Below are positions 34,625 to 44,099 of a DNA stretch of 49,723 bases, piece by piece. Every line of letters starts with the position of its first letter. Within the stretch, counting starts at the first letter, position 1. A model generated the notes under the pieces. The model worked only from the letters and a program-made list of their open reading frames with translations, was not told the origin of the DNA and did no database searches. Location of the stretch: assembly GCA_002747175.1 (NCBI GenBank), contig PDTK01000008.1, positions 1 through 49,723 of the forward strand, given 5' to 3'. The translations under genes and the position numbers were made by a program. This DNA comes from Deltaproteobacteria bacterium (lineage in GTDB: Bacteria; Desulfobacterota; Desulfobacteria; Desulfobacterales; Desulfosarcinaceae).

Positions 34625-35155
34625 TTACGTTTTTTTTTCATTGAAGGCCAAGTGAAGTAAAATAAATATGCTTACAATAAAATCAATGGCAAAAAACGTG
34701 ATTAACTCATGCGTGCCTGTATTAAAAAAATGAAACACGGCAACACATCCCACAATGATGGAAATACCGCCTGAGCAAACAGCCAGCCATTTTAATCGTT
34801 GCGGATAAATTTGGGAAACCCGGGTCAGCTTGAAAATACCTGACCCCAGCAAGGCGGCAGCCAGTATGACATCAAGTATTACAGCGCCAAAAGCGGGTTT
34901 AATGAACATCAACACGCCCATAACAACAATGACAATGCCCAGTCCCGTACCCCATATGCGGTATTTCTTTCCAAAAGCATAAAACAACAATACCATAACG
35001 GTACCAAGGGCAATGGTTGACCAAATGAAAAGCTCTTCAGCAGAAACAAACGCAGCCTGTAGCTGATCGAATACAACTGGTGTAAAAGAGCGCAAAATAA
35101 AATACAGCCCAGCAAGGATAGCAACGATAAAAAGAATAAAAATACGATTGTTCAT
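34625..35155 (-). CDS. HdeD-like (DUF308) membrane protein
   Basis: A 176-residue inner-membrane protein with six hydrophobic segments in pairs, e.g. IFILFIVAILAGLYFIL and GLGIVIVVMGVLMFIKP; the repeated short-helix-plus-glycine pattern is that of HdeD/DUF308 proteins. HdeD is linked to acid stress in E. coli; the role here is unknown. The start at 35155 (MNNRIF) is preferred to the upstream in-frame ATG at 35194 because it has AGAAAG before it and avoids a polar basic leader. Convergent with the selenoprotein gene; AT-rich codons like its neighbours. Confidence 0.6.
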   Translation of the reverse strand: MNNRIFILFIVAILAGLYFILRSFTPVVFDQLQAAFVSAEELFIWSTIALGTVMVLLFYAFGKKYRIWGTGLGIVIVVMGVLMFIKPAFGAVILDVILAAALLGSGIFKLTRVSQIYPQRLKWLAVCSGGISIIVGCVAVFHFFNTGTHELITFFAIDFIVSIFILLHLAFNEKKT

Positions 35156-35480
35156 AATCAGCTTTCTATGGGAAAATAATCGTTTTGTATGCATCGATGT
35201 TTTTAATCAAACGCATCACTGTCGTTCCTGTACCGCCTCGACGTCTGAACTTTTTTCTATTTCTACCAGTAACTTTTTCCACGGAAAATTTATGCCGATT
35301 TCACAATAGGTTGTCAAGGAAAAATCGGCACAACATCGTGATCTGATCGGGATGTCCCGCTCCATACAAAATTTATCCGTACCTTTTAATGACCTAAACA
35401 GCTATATCTATAGTTTGTGAATAAATAATCCCTGGCTTTGCAGGGAGTTGCTTTACAAAAAAATCAGGGAAGGTTTGAGT
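35156..35480. other. Leader region upstream of carA
   Basis: No gene. Two inverted repeats: TGCCGATTT ... AAATCGGCA (35293-35330) and TCCCTG-GCTTTG-CAGGGA (35429-35446), the latter 20 bases before the carA ribosome site. They could regulate carAB, but no T-run or known pyrimidine attenuator pattern is seen. Confidence 0.45.
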
Positions 35481-36647
35481 ATGCAGAAACATTGCTATAT
35501 AGCCCTTGCCGATGGAAAGATTTTCCCCGGCTATTCTTTTGGAGCAATTCCACCCAGAACTCACGAACTTGATAAATTTGAAATCTCAAAAAAAGGCTTG
35601 GGAGAAGTAGTATTTAACACAGGGATGTCAGGTTATCACGAAATACTTACAGACCCTTCCTACACTGGCCAGATAGTTACCATGACTTATCCTCATGCAG
35701 GGAACTACGGGAATAATCATCAATGGAGCGAAACAGGCCCTGAAAAAGGAAAAAGGCTTACCGAGATAAAACTTGCAGGTCTGGTAGTAAAAAAACTTTA
35801 CAGAGGTCCTGTTCCTGAAGGAAGAACAACTCTTGACAGATTTATGAGAGATAACAATACTCCGGGCATTACCGGCATAGATACAAGAAAACTTACACTC
35901 TACATAAGAGATAACGGGAGCCCAAAAGGGATTATTGTCCGCCCCTCAGACAGTAAAGATAAAAAACTGACAGACAACGATATTGAAGCAATTAAAAGAT
36001 TTATAGAAACCATACCTGAAATGGAAGGTCAAAACCTTGTTAAAGAGGTTGGTTCGCTGGAAAAGGAAGTTATCAATCCTAACGGCAAAATACATATGGC
36101 TGTTGTAGACTGCGGCATAAAAGCAAATATCATTAGGGAGCTTACATGCAGGAACTGCAAGATATCGCTTTTCCCTTATACAGCATCTGCAAAAGAAATA
36201 CTTGATAAAAACACAGACGGAATCCTTATTTCCAACGGACCGGGAGACCCGGCCGTTCTTGGGAATCTGACAAAAACGATTAAAGCACTTATAGGTAAGA
36301 AGCCTCTTTTTGGTATCTGTCTTGGACATCAGCTTATAAGCCAGGCTCTGGGCGGAAAAACATATAAAATGAAATTCGGTCACCATGGTCTTAATCATCC
36401 AGTTAGGGATATGAAAACAGAAAGGGTTTTTGTGACTTCTCAAAATCATGGATTTGCTGTCGATTCACAAACGCTTCCTGAAAATGTTAAAGAGCGTTTC
36501 ATAAATGCAAATGATAAAAGTCAGGAAGGAATCGTATGCAAAAACCTGAATATAATTACGACCCAGTTTCATCCGGAAGCAGCGCCAGGGCCTGTAGATT
36601 CATCATGGATATTTGATGATTTTGTTGAATGTGCTTCAAACTTTTAA
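35481..36647 (+). CDS. carA: Carbamoyl-phosphate synthase small subunit
   Basis: A 388-residue glutaminase subunit that supplies ammonia to CarB for carbamoyl phosphate (arginine and pyrimidines). N-terminal CarA domain: VVFNTGMSGYHEILTDPSYTGQIV; C-terminal class I amidotransferase with the triad C280 (GICLGHQ), H364 and E366 (QFHPEA). Start ATG 35481 with GGAAGG upstream; a TTG 11 codons earlier in frame is less likely. Codons are markedly AT-rich (AAA, ATA, AGA, CTT) compared with genes left of 33.6 kb and right of 40.7 kb. carB starts 42 bases after its stop. Confidence 0.95.
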   Translation: MQKHCYIALADGKIFPGYSFGAIPPRTHELDKFEISKKGLGEVVFNTGMSGYHEILTDPSYTGQIVTMTYPHAGNYGNNHQWSETGPEKGKRLTEIKLAGLVVKKLYRGPVPEGRTTLDRFMRDNNTPGITGIDTRKLTLYIRDNGSPKGIIVRPSDSKDKKLTDNDIEAIKRFIETIPEMEGQNLVKEVGSLEKEVINPNGKIHMAVVDCGIKANIIRELTCRNCKISLFPYTASAKEILDKNTDGILISNGPGDPAVLGNLTKTIKALIGKKPLFGICLGHQLISQALGGKTYKMKFGHHGLNHPVRDMKTERVFVTSQNHGFAVDSQTLPENVKERFINANDKSQEGIVCKNLNIITTQFHPEAAPGPVDSSWIFDDFVECASNF

Positions 36648-36688
36648 TGGCTCAAATCAGATAAAAAAATATCAAAAAAGAGAATAAA

Positions 36689-39600
36689 GTGCCGGCACGA
36701 AGAGATATACATAAAATTCTTATAATAGGTTCAGGACCTATTGTTATTGGACAGGCATGTGAATTTGACTATTCGGGAACACAGGCTGTAAAAGTGCTCA
36801 AGGAGGATGGGTACGAGGTAATACTTGTAAATCCGAATCCTGCCACGGTTATGACAACGCCTGGAATTGCCGACAGGATTTATATGGAACCTCTTTCTGT
36901 CCCATATCTTGAAGAAATAATCAGTAAGGAAAGACCGGATGCAATACTCCCGACAATCGGAGGGCAGACAGGACTCAACCTTTCACTTGATCTGCATGAT
37001 GATGGTATTCTTGATAAATACGATGTAGAAGTTATAGGTGCAAGTATAGAAGCGATCAGGCTTGCAGAGGACAGGGGTAAATTCAAGGACGTAGTTCGAA
37101 AGATAGGGCTTGATGTTCCACGGTCTGCGGTTGCAACGTCAGTTAAAGATGCTGTTGACATTAAAAAAGCGGTTGGGCTTCCCCTTGTAATAAGACCAAG
37201 CTATACCCTTGGTGGAAAAGGCGGCAGCATTGCCTGCACAGATGCTGAATTTGAAGAACAGATTGGAAAAGCACTTTCAGAAAGTCCTGTAAACGAAGCA
37301 CTTATAGAGGAGTCTCTTATTGGGTGGAAAGAATTTGAGATGGAAGTTATACGAGACGCAGCAGATAATGCAGTAATCGTATGTTCCATCGAAAATGTCG
37401 ATCCCATGGGAGTACATACAGGAGACAGTATAACGGTCGCCCCGATACAAAGCCTTTCAGACAGAGAATATCAGGTAATGAGAGCAGCGTCCCTTGATAT
37501 TTTGAGAGCTGTGGGAATTGACTGCGGAGGATCAAACGTCCAGTTTGCGGTAAAGCCGGAGACCGGAAGAATGATTGTTATCGAGATGAACCCAAGGGTT
37601 TCCCGTTCTTCTGCGCTTGCAAGCAAGGCAACAGGTTTTCCTATTGCAAGGTGCTCTGCGCGTCTTGCTGTGGGATATACGCTTGATGAAATTGTAAACG
37701 AAATTACAGGAGAAACAGTTTCAGCTTTTGAACCGGCACTTGACTATGTAGCTGTTAAAATACCGCGTTTTGAACTTGAAAAATTTACGACAAGCTGTGA
37801 AACGCTTGGGACACAGATGAAGTCTGTGGGAGAAGCGCTTGCAATTGGAAGAACATTTAACGAAGCGCTTAACAAGGCTGTAAGATCGGTAGAAACAGGC
37901 AGGGAAGGGCTTACCGCGCTTCCTGGAGAACCAACAGAAGAAGAATTGGAACCCATGCTTACAACCCTTCATCCTCTTCGGATATATGCAATATATACTG
38001 TACTATTAAGAGAAGGATGCGGTGCAATTGACATGCTTTACGAGAAAACAAAATATGATAAATGGTTTCTTTATAATATGGCATCAATTGCAAGGATTGA
38101 AACAAAGCTTAAAACACGGCCTATTTCTGAAAAACTTCTTATGGATGCAAAACAGGGCGGATTTTCCGATAAGAGAATCGCAGAAATAACAGGAAAATCA
38201 ACACAAGAAATAGAAAAGTACAGAGAAGAATTTGATATCAGACCATCGTATCATTTTGTCGATACATGCGCAGGAGAATTCAAGGCAAATACACCCTATT
38301 TTTATTCAACCTTTGGAGAGATTGATGAGGGAGGAAAAACAGAAGGAGAAGCTGTAATAATTCTTGCATCAGGTCCTAACAGAATCGGACAGGGTCTTGA
38401 GTTTGATACAGGCTGCACACTTGCGTCAATCGCATATAGAAACGAAGGTGTTAAATCTATTATGGTTAACTCAAACCCTGAAACTGTATCGACAGATTTT
38501 AATGTATCGGACAGACTTTACATAGAGCCTCTTGTGACAGAAGATGTAAAAAACATTATCAGGAAAGAGGGCGTTAAAGATGTAGTTGTTCAACTGGGAG
38601 GGCAAACACCTCTTAATATGGCAGAAGAACTTGCGGACTGGGGCGTCAATATTGTGGGTACTTCGGTTGATGCGATAAAGACCGCAGAGGACCGGGGATT
38701 GTTTGCTGAGCTTATAAATAAACTAAACCTCAAGCAGCCTGACAACAGAACAGCAACTAACTTTGAGCAGATAGAAAAATGTGCAGAAGATATAGGATAT
38801 CCTGTACTCTTGCGCCCCTCTTTTGTGCTTGGGGGAAAAAGCATGTTTATTGCACACAACAAAGATGAATTTGATCTTTACCTCAAAAAGGGAATACAGG
38901 TTTCGGAAGACAACCCGATTCTTGTTGACAAGTTTCTTGAAGATGCTTTTGAATATGATATCGATGCAATATGCGATGGTAAGAATGTATATATTGCAGG
39001 AATTATGCAGCATATTGAAGCAGCAGGAATACACTCTGGAGATTCTGCATGCGTATTCCCTGCATATAAATCTACCGAAAAAATTATTAACGAAATGACA
39101 GAAGCTACTGTCAGAGTTGCACGGGAAATAGGGGTCGTAGGATTTCTCAATATACAATATGCAGTAAAAAACAATGAACTGTACATTATAGAAGTTAATC
39201 CCAGAGCTTCCCGTACTGTGCCTTTTCTTTCAAAAGCGTCGGGAATTAATCTTATACAATCAGCTGTAAAAATATGGCAGGGCAAAGACCTTGTTGAACA
39301 GGGTCTTACAAAGGAAAAGGCATGCTTTATAAAAGATGATGAATGCATGATAGGAAAGGGACAGCCGCAGACAGGCTGGGCTGTAAAAGAAGCTGTTTTT
39401 TCAAACGACCGCTTCTCGGACTACGATCCTGTACTCGGGCCTGAAATGAAATCAACAGGCGAAGTTATAGGAACAGGATCAAGCTTTGGAGAAGCTTTTG
39501 CAAAAGCACAGGATGCAGCAGGAGGCGTTCTTCCAACAGAGGGTAAGGTGTTTGTATCTGTTCATGAAAATGACAAAAAAGCGATACTTCCCATTGTCAA

Positions 39601-39943
39601 AGAAATCGACAGCCTTGGTTTCAAAATAGCGGCAACAAGAGGAACTGCAAACTTTCTTTTTGAAAACGGAATCTTTTCGGAAGTAATACTGAAGATACAT
39701 GAAGGAAAACCCAATGTTATTGATCATATAAAAGCAGGTAATTTTTCACTTTTAATAAATACACCCCTTGGTAAATTCGCAGAAAAAAGTGACAATCTAA
39801 TAAGGATTGAAGCTGTTAAAAAGAAGCTGACATATACGACAACTACATCAGCAGCCCACGCAGCAACAAGAGCCATTAAATATTTAAAGAAAAAAGAAGT
39901 CATTGTAAGACCCCTTATAGATGTGCTGGGAGACTTTAAGTAA
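36689..39943 (+). CDS. carB: Carbamoyl-phosphate synthase large subunit
   Basis: A 1084-residue complete CarB. Two homologous ATP-grasp halves are seen, each opening with the nucleotide-binding pattern: [19 protein letters not shown] near residue 14 and [17 protein letters not shown] near 562. Metal/ATP sites recur as [18 protein letters not shown] and [18 protein letters not shown]. The last ~140 residues are the MGS-like allosteric domain. The first half makes carbamate, the second carbamoyl phosphate. Starts with GTG after AAAGAGAATAAA. AT-rich like carA, ending sharply at 39.95 kb, just before an IS1380 relic. Forms an operon with carA. Confidence 0.96.
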   Translation: MPARRDIHKILIIGSGPIVIGQACEFDYSGTQAVKVLKEDGYEVILVNPNPATVMTTPGIADRIYMEPLSVPYLEEIISKERPDAILPTIGGQTGLNLSLDLHDDGILDKYDVEVIGASIEAIRLAEDRGKFKDVVRKIGLDVPRSAVATSVKDAVDIKKAVGLPLVIRPSYTLGGKGGSIACTDAEFEEQIGKALSESPVNEALIEESLIGWKEFEMEVIRDAADNAVIVCSIENVDPMGVHTGDSITVAPIQSLSDREYQVMRAASLDILRAVGIDCGGSNVQFAVKPETGRMIVIEMNPRVSRSSALASKATGFPIARCSARLAVGYTLDEIVNEITGETVSAFEPALDYVAVKIPRFELEKFTTSCETLGTQMKSVGEALAIGRTFNEALNKAVRSVETGREGLTALPGEPTEEELEPMLTTLHPLRIYAIYTVLLREGCGAIDMLYEKTKYDKWFLYNMASIARIETKLKTRPISEKLLMDAKQGGFSDKRIAEITGKSTQEIEKYREEFDIRPSYHFVDTCAGEFKANTPYFYSTFGEIDEGGKTEGEAVIILASGPNRIGQGLEFDTGCTLASIAYRNEGVKSIMVNSNPETVSTDFNVSDRLYIEPLVTEDVKNIIRKEGVKDVVVQLGGQTPLNMAEELADWGVNIVGTSVDAIKTAEDRGLFAELINKLNLKQPDNRTATNFEQIEKCAEDIGYPVLLRPSFVLGGKSMFIAHNKDEFDLYLKKGIQVSEDNPILVDKFLEDAFEYDIDAICDGKNVYIAGIMQHIEAAGIHSGDSACVFPAYKSTEKIINEMTEATVRVAREIGVVGFLNIQYAVKNNELYIIEVNPRASRTVPFLSKASGINLIQSAVKIWQGKDLVEQGLTKEKACFIKDDECMIGKGQPQTGWAVKEAVFSNDRFSDYDPVLGPEMKSTGEVIGTGSSFGEAFAKAQDAAGGVLPTEGKVFVSVHENDKKAILPIVKEIDSLGFKIAATRGTANFLFENGIFSEVILKIHEGKPNVIDHIKAGNFSLLINTPLGKFAEKSDNLIRIEAVKKKLTYTTTTSAAHAATRAIKYLKKKEVIVRPLIDVLGDFK

Positions 39944-40026
39944 ATCCTGATGTAAGTTACCCCGCTCGAATGCGGGTAAGCGGCCAACTTTTCACAATCG
40001 TTGGCAAACGAAAAAAAAATTTCGAA

Positions 40027-40457
40027 TCAGCCGTTCATCTTCACTGATCGCCGCAACCAAAGGGCATATTTGGCCATGCCGGGCGATGGCGTCCGAAAGC
40101 CGACGGATCCGTGAAACGATTCGAGCAGGAAATGCCCCCCGGCATCGTATAATGCCAGGCCGCGTCGGATGCAAAACCCTTGAAGGGCAGGCAATTGCTC
40201 ATAGCCGTAATCCTTCAATGCCCGGTTGACCAATTCGTCGCTGCTGCGGTCGTGATAACAGGCAATCAGCTTGATCTAATGGGAAGAGGCCATGTCCGCT
40301 TGACCGGCTTCGATTTAAAAATCTCAATGTTTTGCAGATACGCTTCGAACAGGGCCAAGCCCGCTCTGCCGGTCAACTGACCGGAGGCGGCTTCTATGCG
40401 TCGAATTTTGAGTTCATTTTTCCGGTAATTTCTGATATATTTATCCACAGTGTTCAT
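40027..40457 (-). pseudogene. IS1380-like transposase relic
   Basis: On the minus strand from 40457: MNTVDKYIRNYRKN, then SGQLTGRAGLALFEAYLQNI, typical of the N-terminus of IS1380 transposases. After a large internal deletion it continues with ACYHDRSSDELVNRALKDYG, matching the conserved Y-x-x-R-x-x-DELVHRALKDF motif near the catalytic end. A further frameshift leads to residues like NAAxYYTM. Only the two ends survive, so it is inactive. Confidence 0.7.
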
Positions 40458-40615
40458 AGCTTTTTTATCTGTTGGATGTGTGCAAGTTTGTCGGTTATTA
40501 AAAATTATTATAGCAAGATATTCAATATTTGAGAAATTTGAGAATTTTTTTTGGAAATCAACTATGCAAGGAAATGAGAGATAACCGAGAAACCCTACGG
40601 CGCCAATCGATTTTA

Positions 40616-40693
40616 GTGCCTTACACCTCAGTTTCTGTCAAAAAGACAAGAAAACGGGGTGGGGTACATGGGTTGCGGGTTTCCCGCCTTAGA
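40616..40693 (-). repeat. Dispersed repeat family E, copy 2 (inverted)
   Basis: Reverse complement of 24577-24654: CCTTACACCTCAGTTTCTGT at one end, GGGGTACATGGGTTGCGGG and TTTCCCGCC at the other. It ends about 30 bases before gdhA2 and may carry part of its leader. Confidence 0.7.
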
Positions 40694-40720
40694 ACAAAAC
40701 TATAGAATCAGGAGACAGAA

Positions 40721-42070
40721 ATGAATTCGTTGCACCCCTATTGTTCCAAAACGCTGCAATCTCTGGAGGATAAATACCCTTGGGAAAAAGCGTACCTCCA
40801 GGCTGTTCAGGAAGTATTCGCCTCCATTGGCATGGTTCTGGAGCAAGCCCCACTATATCAGCATGAGAATATTCTTGAGCGAGTTACTGAACCGGAACGC
40901 ATATACATCTTCAGGGTCCCCTGGAGAGACGATACAGGCGCCATTCAGGTCAATACCGGTTATCGCGTCGGATTCAACAGCGCGCTTGGGCCTTACAAAG
41001 GGGGATTGAGATTCCATCCTTCGGTCAACCTTGACATTTTCAAATTCTTGGGGTTTGAGCAAACCTTTAAAAACGCACTGACCGGATTACCTCTGGGGGG
41101 CGGTAAAGGCGGCAGTGATTTCAATCCCCGGAATCGATCCGACCAAGAAATCGAGCGCTTTTGCCAAAGTTTTATGACGAGCCTTTACCAGCACATCGGC
41201 CCCAATACCGATGTGCCGGCAGGCGATATCGGTGTGGGGGCTCGTGAAATCGGCTTCCTGTTTGGTCAGTACAAGCGACTGAAAAATTCCTGGGAAGGTG
41301 TTTTTACCGGTAAAGGGCTTGATTGGGGAGGGTCTTACCTACGGCCTGAAGCCACCGGCTTCGGTGCGGTCTATTTTGCAGAGGAGATGCTCAAAACAAA
41401 GGGTGACGGCATCGATGGAAAGACCATCGCTGTGTCCGGGTTTGGAAATGTGGCCTGGGGCGTCGTTACCAAAGCATCGCAAATGGGAGGCAAGGTAGTT
41501 ACCCTGTCGGGACCGGACGGCTTTATTCATGATCCGGAAGGCATCCAGGGAGAAAAAATCGACTACATGCTTGCCATGAGGCGCAGCAACCGGGATCGGG
41601 TCGAAGACTATGCCGAGCAATTCAAGGTCGAATTTCACCCAGGGAAAAGGCCGTGGGGAGTTGCTTGTGACCTTGCCTTTCCTTGCGCCTGTGAAAATGA
41701 ATTGGACGGAGACGATGCCAGGAATCTTCTCAATAACGGCTGCCAGTGTGTAACCGAGTGCGCCAATATGCCGGCGACGAAAAAAGCCATGGAATTTCTC
41801 CTGGAAAGCCCAATTCTGTACTCCCCGGGAAAAGCCTCCAATGCCGCCGGAGTGGCTTGCTCCGGTCTTGAAATGGCCCAAAACAGCGGCAAGATTCGAT
41901 GGCCGTCCGAGGAGGTGGATCATCGGCTGCGAACCATCATGGTCGATATTCACGAGACTTGTCTGCACGCTGCAGAACAGTTCGGCAAAAAAGGCAATTA
42001 TTTTACCGGTGCCAACATTGCCGGATTTATCAAGGTCGCTAACGCAATGATTGATCATGGCAATGTCTGA
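40721..42070 (+). CDS. gdhA: Glutamate dehydrogenase, NAD-type coenzyme residues
   Basis: A 449-residue paralogue of the enzyme at 18522, with the same substrate-site blocks (GPYKGGLRFHPSVN, GLPLGGGKGGSDF, PAGDIGVGAREIG). The coenzyme region differs: SGFGNVAWG and TLSGPDGFIHD instead of SGAGNVAQ and SDSSG. These are the residues found in the NAD-specific Clostridium symbiosum enzyme (Phe238, Pro262, Asp263), where changing them shifts specificity toward NADP. So this copy probably uses NAD and serves glutamate breakdown. GGAGA precedes the ATG. A perfect 16-bp terminator follows. Confidence 0.92.
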   Translation: MNSLHPYCSKTLQSLEDKYPWEKAYLQAVQEVFASIGMVLEQAPLYQHENILERVTEPERIYIFRVPWRDDTGAIQVNTGYRVGFNSALGPYKGGLRFHPSVNLDIFKFLGFEQTFKNALTGLPLGGGKGGSDFNPRNRSDQEIERFCQSFMTSLYQHIGPNTDVPAGDIGVGAREIGFLFGQYKRLKNSWEGVFTGKGLDWGGSYLRPEATGFGAVYFAEEMLKTKGDGIDGKTIAVSGFGNVAWGVVTKASQMGGKVVTLSGPDGFIHDPEGIQGEKIDYMLAMRRSNRDRVEDYAEQFKVEFHPGKRPWGVACDLAFPCACENELDGDDARNLLNNGCQCVTECANMPATKKAMEFLLESPILYSPGKASNAAGVACSGLEMAQNSGKIRWPSEEVDHRLRTIMVDIHETCLHAAEQFGKKGNYFTGANIAGFIKVANAMIDHGNV

Positions 42071-42094
42071 TTCCTGATTGTAACTGCTCACTGA

Positions 42095-42132
42095 CTCTCA
42101 AAAAAATGCCGATTAAGGCATTTTTTTGAGAG
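42095..42132. terminator. Terminator after the second gdhA
   Basis: Perfect 16-base inverted repeat with arms starting CTCTCAAAAAAATGCC and a GATTAA loop. A- and T-runs lie inside the arms, so it can work on both strands. Confidence 0.9.
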
Positions 42133-42314
42133 TGCAGACCAATCGCTGAATAGCCCATAACGTGCCTGAACCCCATTGGGTACAGATAACGACACATCGG
42201 CCTTGCAAACGTCAATGCTTGTCGGCTACCGGCAAATGGACAGCAACGGACACCCATACAGAATTTACCATGCCCGGCGGCATGGACAGTGCCGAGAATG
42301 CCGAGGAGGAAAGC

Positions 42315-42704
42315 ATGACACGGAAATTAGCGATTTTACTTATTTCACCGGACAAAAAACGTTTCAGTGGACTTGCCATGAAGATGGAAACCCTGGACGC
42401 GGCCATCCACTGGGCCACCGGCGGCAAGCAGGCCCTGGAAGTACTGAATGGAAACGCCATGGAACTGGTTGTTGTTGATGACAATCTGGGGGACATGACC
42501 GGGCTCACATTTATCGAACAGGTGGTAAAGGTCAACCCCATGCTCAACTGTGCATTGGTCAGCACCTTGCCGCCTGATGAATATCACGAAGCCAGCGAAG
42601 GATTGGGGATTTTGATGCAATTGCCATCCCCGCCTGCGGATGAGGATGGAGAACGCCTCATGGGCCACCTGAAACAAATCCTGGGACTGGCCGCTTCAAT
42701 TTAA
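42315..42704 (+). CDS. Stand-alone degenerate receiver-like protein
   Basis: A 129-residue single domain with the alternating beta/alpha pattern of response-regulator receivers: KLAILLISPD, then ELVVVDDNLGDMTGLTFIEQV, then NCALVSTLPP. The central Asp in VVVDDNLGD would be the phosphorylation site. The acid pair that binds Mg2+ is replaced by S-P-D at the first strand, and the usual lysine after strand 5 is not seen (LPSPPADED). It may therefore act as an unphosphorylated pseudo-receiver. No output domain. ATG at 42315 follows GAGGAGGAAAG; longer in-frame starts lack a ribosome site. Confidence 0.72.
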   Translation: MTRKLAILLISPDKKRFSGLAMKMETLDAAIHWATGGKQALEVLNGNAMELVVVDDNLGDMTGLTFIEQVVKVNPMLNCALVSTLPPDEYHEASEGLGILMQLPSPPADEDGERLMGHLKQILGLAASI

Positions 42705-43122
42705 AAACGCTGTACACAGGAGAACGCGTCAAATAAATTCCCGCCTGCGCAGGAATGACATGCCTGGTGACCTTTTTACGAAACTATCACGATAACTTTC
42801 GCATTTTTTATGCAACCATGGGGTTCGTCGAGATTGTTCCAAAGGCCTGTATTTTGCGATTAATACTTGCCAAGGCCGAATAACTGTTATAAACAGAGTT
42901 CACGTATCCGCCTTGCCTCGGCAGGTGGTTCGTTGCCCCTACGTAAAGCGGTGTTTACCTTCCTTTAAAAAAGCGTAAAGCGATAACGTAACTCCCTGGA
43001 CGGCAGGCGGACAATTCACATTCAACCGCGCATCGGAAAACGGGTGCCGATAATTGGCAGCCGATGGCGCAGATAACCCATGCAACATGTTACCTGTACG
43101 AAGGAACCGAAAAGAAAGTTAG
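42705..43122. other. Gene-free stretch with repeats
   Basis: Contains CCCGCCTGCGCAGGAATGAC (about 42738), the GGTGACCTTTTTACGAAAC block (also at 29081) and repeat B copy 3. No ORF with a ribosome site was found until 43123. Confidence 0.5.
42789..42825 (+). repeat. Dispersed repeat family B, copy 3
   Basis: ACGATAACTTTCGCATTTTT continuing to TATGCAACCATGG; matches 241-275 and, inverted, 17763-17796. The block just before it (42763-42786) recurs at 29081-29103, so repeats of different families sit side by side here. Confidence 0.65.
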
Positions 43123-43281
43123 ATGGACGAGAACAAATTAAAAAAAATTGAAGCCAAGCTGTTTAAACTGTTTACCCAGACCGACCGACATTCAAACGCC
43201 GAGGCCAAAAAAACAAACTCTCCGACAGTGGTCAAAGTCATACGCCGCCGCAAAGGCAAACCCGATATGCAGGTTGCCTGA
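43123..43281 (+). CDS. Small basic hypothetical protein
   Basis: A 52-residue ORF with AAAGAAAG just before the ATG. It is rich in lysine (MDENKLKKIEAKLFKLF at the start) and ends VVKVIRRRKGKPDMQVA; the first half is an amphipathic helix. The strongly biased composition and ribosome site support a real gene, but I recognise no family. It stands alone, 210 bp upstream of the pqi operon. Confidence 0.5.
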   Translation: MDENKLKKIEAKLFKLFTQTDRHSNAEAKKTNSPTVVKVIRRRKGKPDMQVA

Positions 43282-43493
43282 AGCAGCGCTGCCCGATCGC
43301 CGGCAGCCCGTAAAAACATCACCCATAACAGCCCATTCATTCGGTCCCGCGGATAATCGCACGGAGCCGACCCCCAATCGGTGCGTTTTCGGACCGCATA
43401 GTGCTCCTGCCTGATCTTCGCGGGTTGTACGAAATGGTTGCGTGGTGTGTAAAACAGTGGTATTTAAGCACTATTTCCGGAGCGTGCTGAACC

Positions 43494-44099
43494 ATGACGC
43501 AACCGCTGATCGCCTGCCACGAATGTGATCTGCTCCACCGCATGTACCCGCTGCCGACAAACAGCAAAGCATGCTGCATCCGCTGTGGGGCGGTATTGTA
43601 TTCTTATCGGCCGGAAACCATCGACCGGACCCTGGCGCTGTCCCTGGCCGGTCTGGCATTGCTGGTCGTTGCCAATCTGTACCCCTTTCTTTCCTTAGCG
43701 TCACAAGGTACCGTGCTGGAAACCACGCTGGTCACCGGTACGATCATTTTGGCTCAGCAGAACATGTCAGGCGTGGCCGTGCTGGTTCTGTTTACCAGTA
43801 TGCTGTTGCCATGCATGCTGCTGCTTTCGTTGGTTTATGTTCTCGGGCCTTTGAGAATGGGCCGCCGTCTGCCTGCCGATCGGCGTATGTTTCGTCTGGC
43901 CCTGTCCCTGCGGCCATGGAGCATGACCGAAATTTTTTTACTGGGGATTCTGGTTTCCGTGGTCAAACTGGCCAAGATGGCTGCCGTCATCCCGGGCATC
44001 GCCCTCTTCGCTTTTCTCGGTCTGGTGTTCGTTCTGGCAACCGTCAACACCTGGATGGAGCCGCATACCATCTGGGAGAAAATGGATTCACGCGAATGA
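43494..44099 (+). CDS. pqiA: PqiA-like membrane protein, first half
   Basis: A 201-residue inner-membrane protein, one PqiA (paraquat-inducible protein A) domain. The N-terminus has two zinc-ribbon-like cysteine pairs, CHECD and CIRCG, then four hydrophobic segments (e.g. ALSLAGLALLVVANLYPFLSL). The E. coli PqiA/LetA proteins carry two such domains in one chain; here each is a separate gene. It is thought to work with the MCE protein PqiB in lipid transfer across the envelope. Its TGA overlaps the start of the next gene (ATGA). Confidence 0.87.
   Translation: MTQPLIACHECDLLHRMYPLPTNSKACCIRCGAVLYSYRPETIDRTLALSLAGLALLVVANLYPFLSLASQGTVLETTLVTGTIILAQQNMSGVAVLVLFTSMLLPCMLLLSLVYVLGPLRMGRRLPADRRMFRLALSLRPWSMTEIFLLGILVSVVKLAKMAAVIPGIALFAFLGLVFVLATVNTWMEPHTIWEKMDSRE

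Larger units (their letters stand above)
39944..40720. other. Gene-poor region with IS1380 relic and repeat E
   Basis: A hairpin-like TACCCCGC-TCGAAT-GCGGGTA lies just after carB without a T-run. It is followed by a degraded IS1380-like transposase (40027-40457) and repeat E copy 2 (40616-40693). No intact gene. Confidence 0.55.

Noticed and set aside
39944..40026. Possible att site: copy of the tRNA-Lys 3' end at the right edge of the AT-rich block
   Set aside because: No match to the tRNA 3' end was found there, so integrase-type insertion is not supported.
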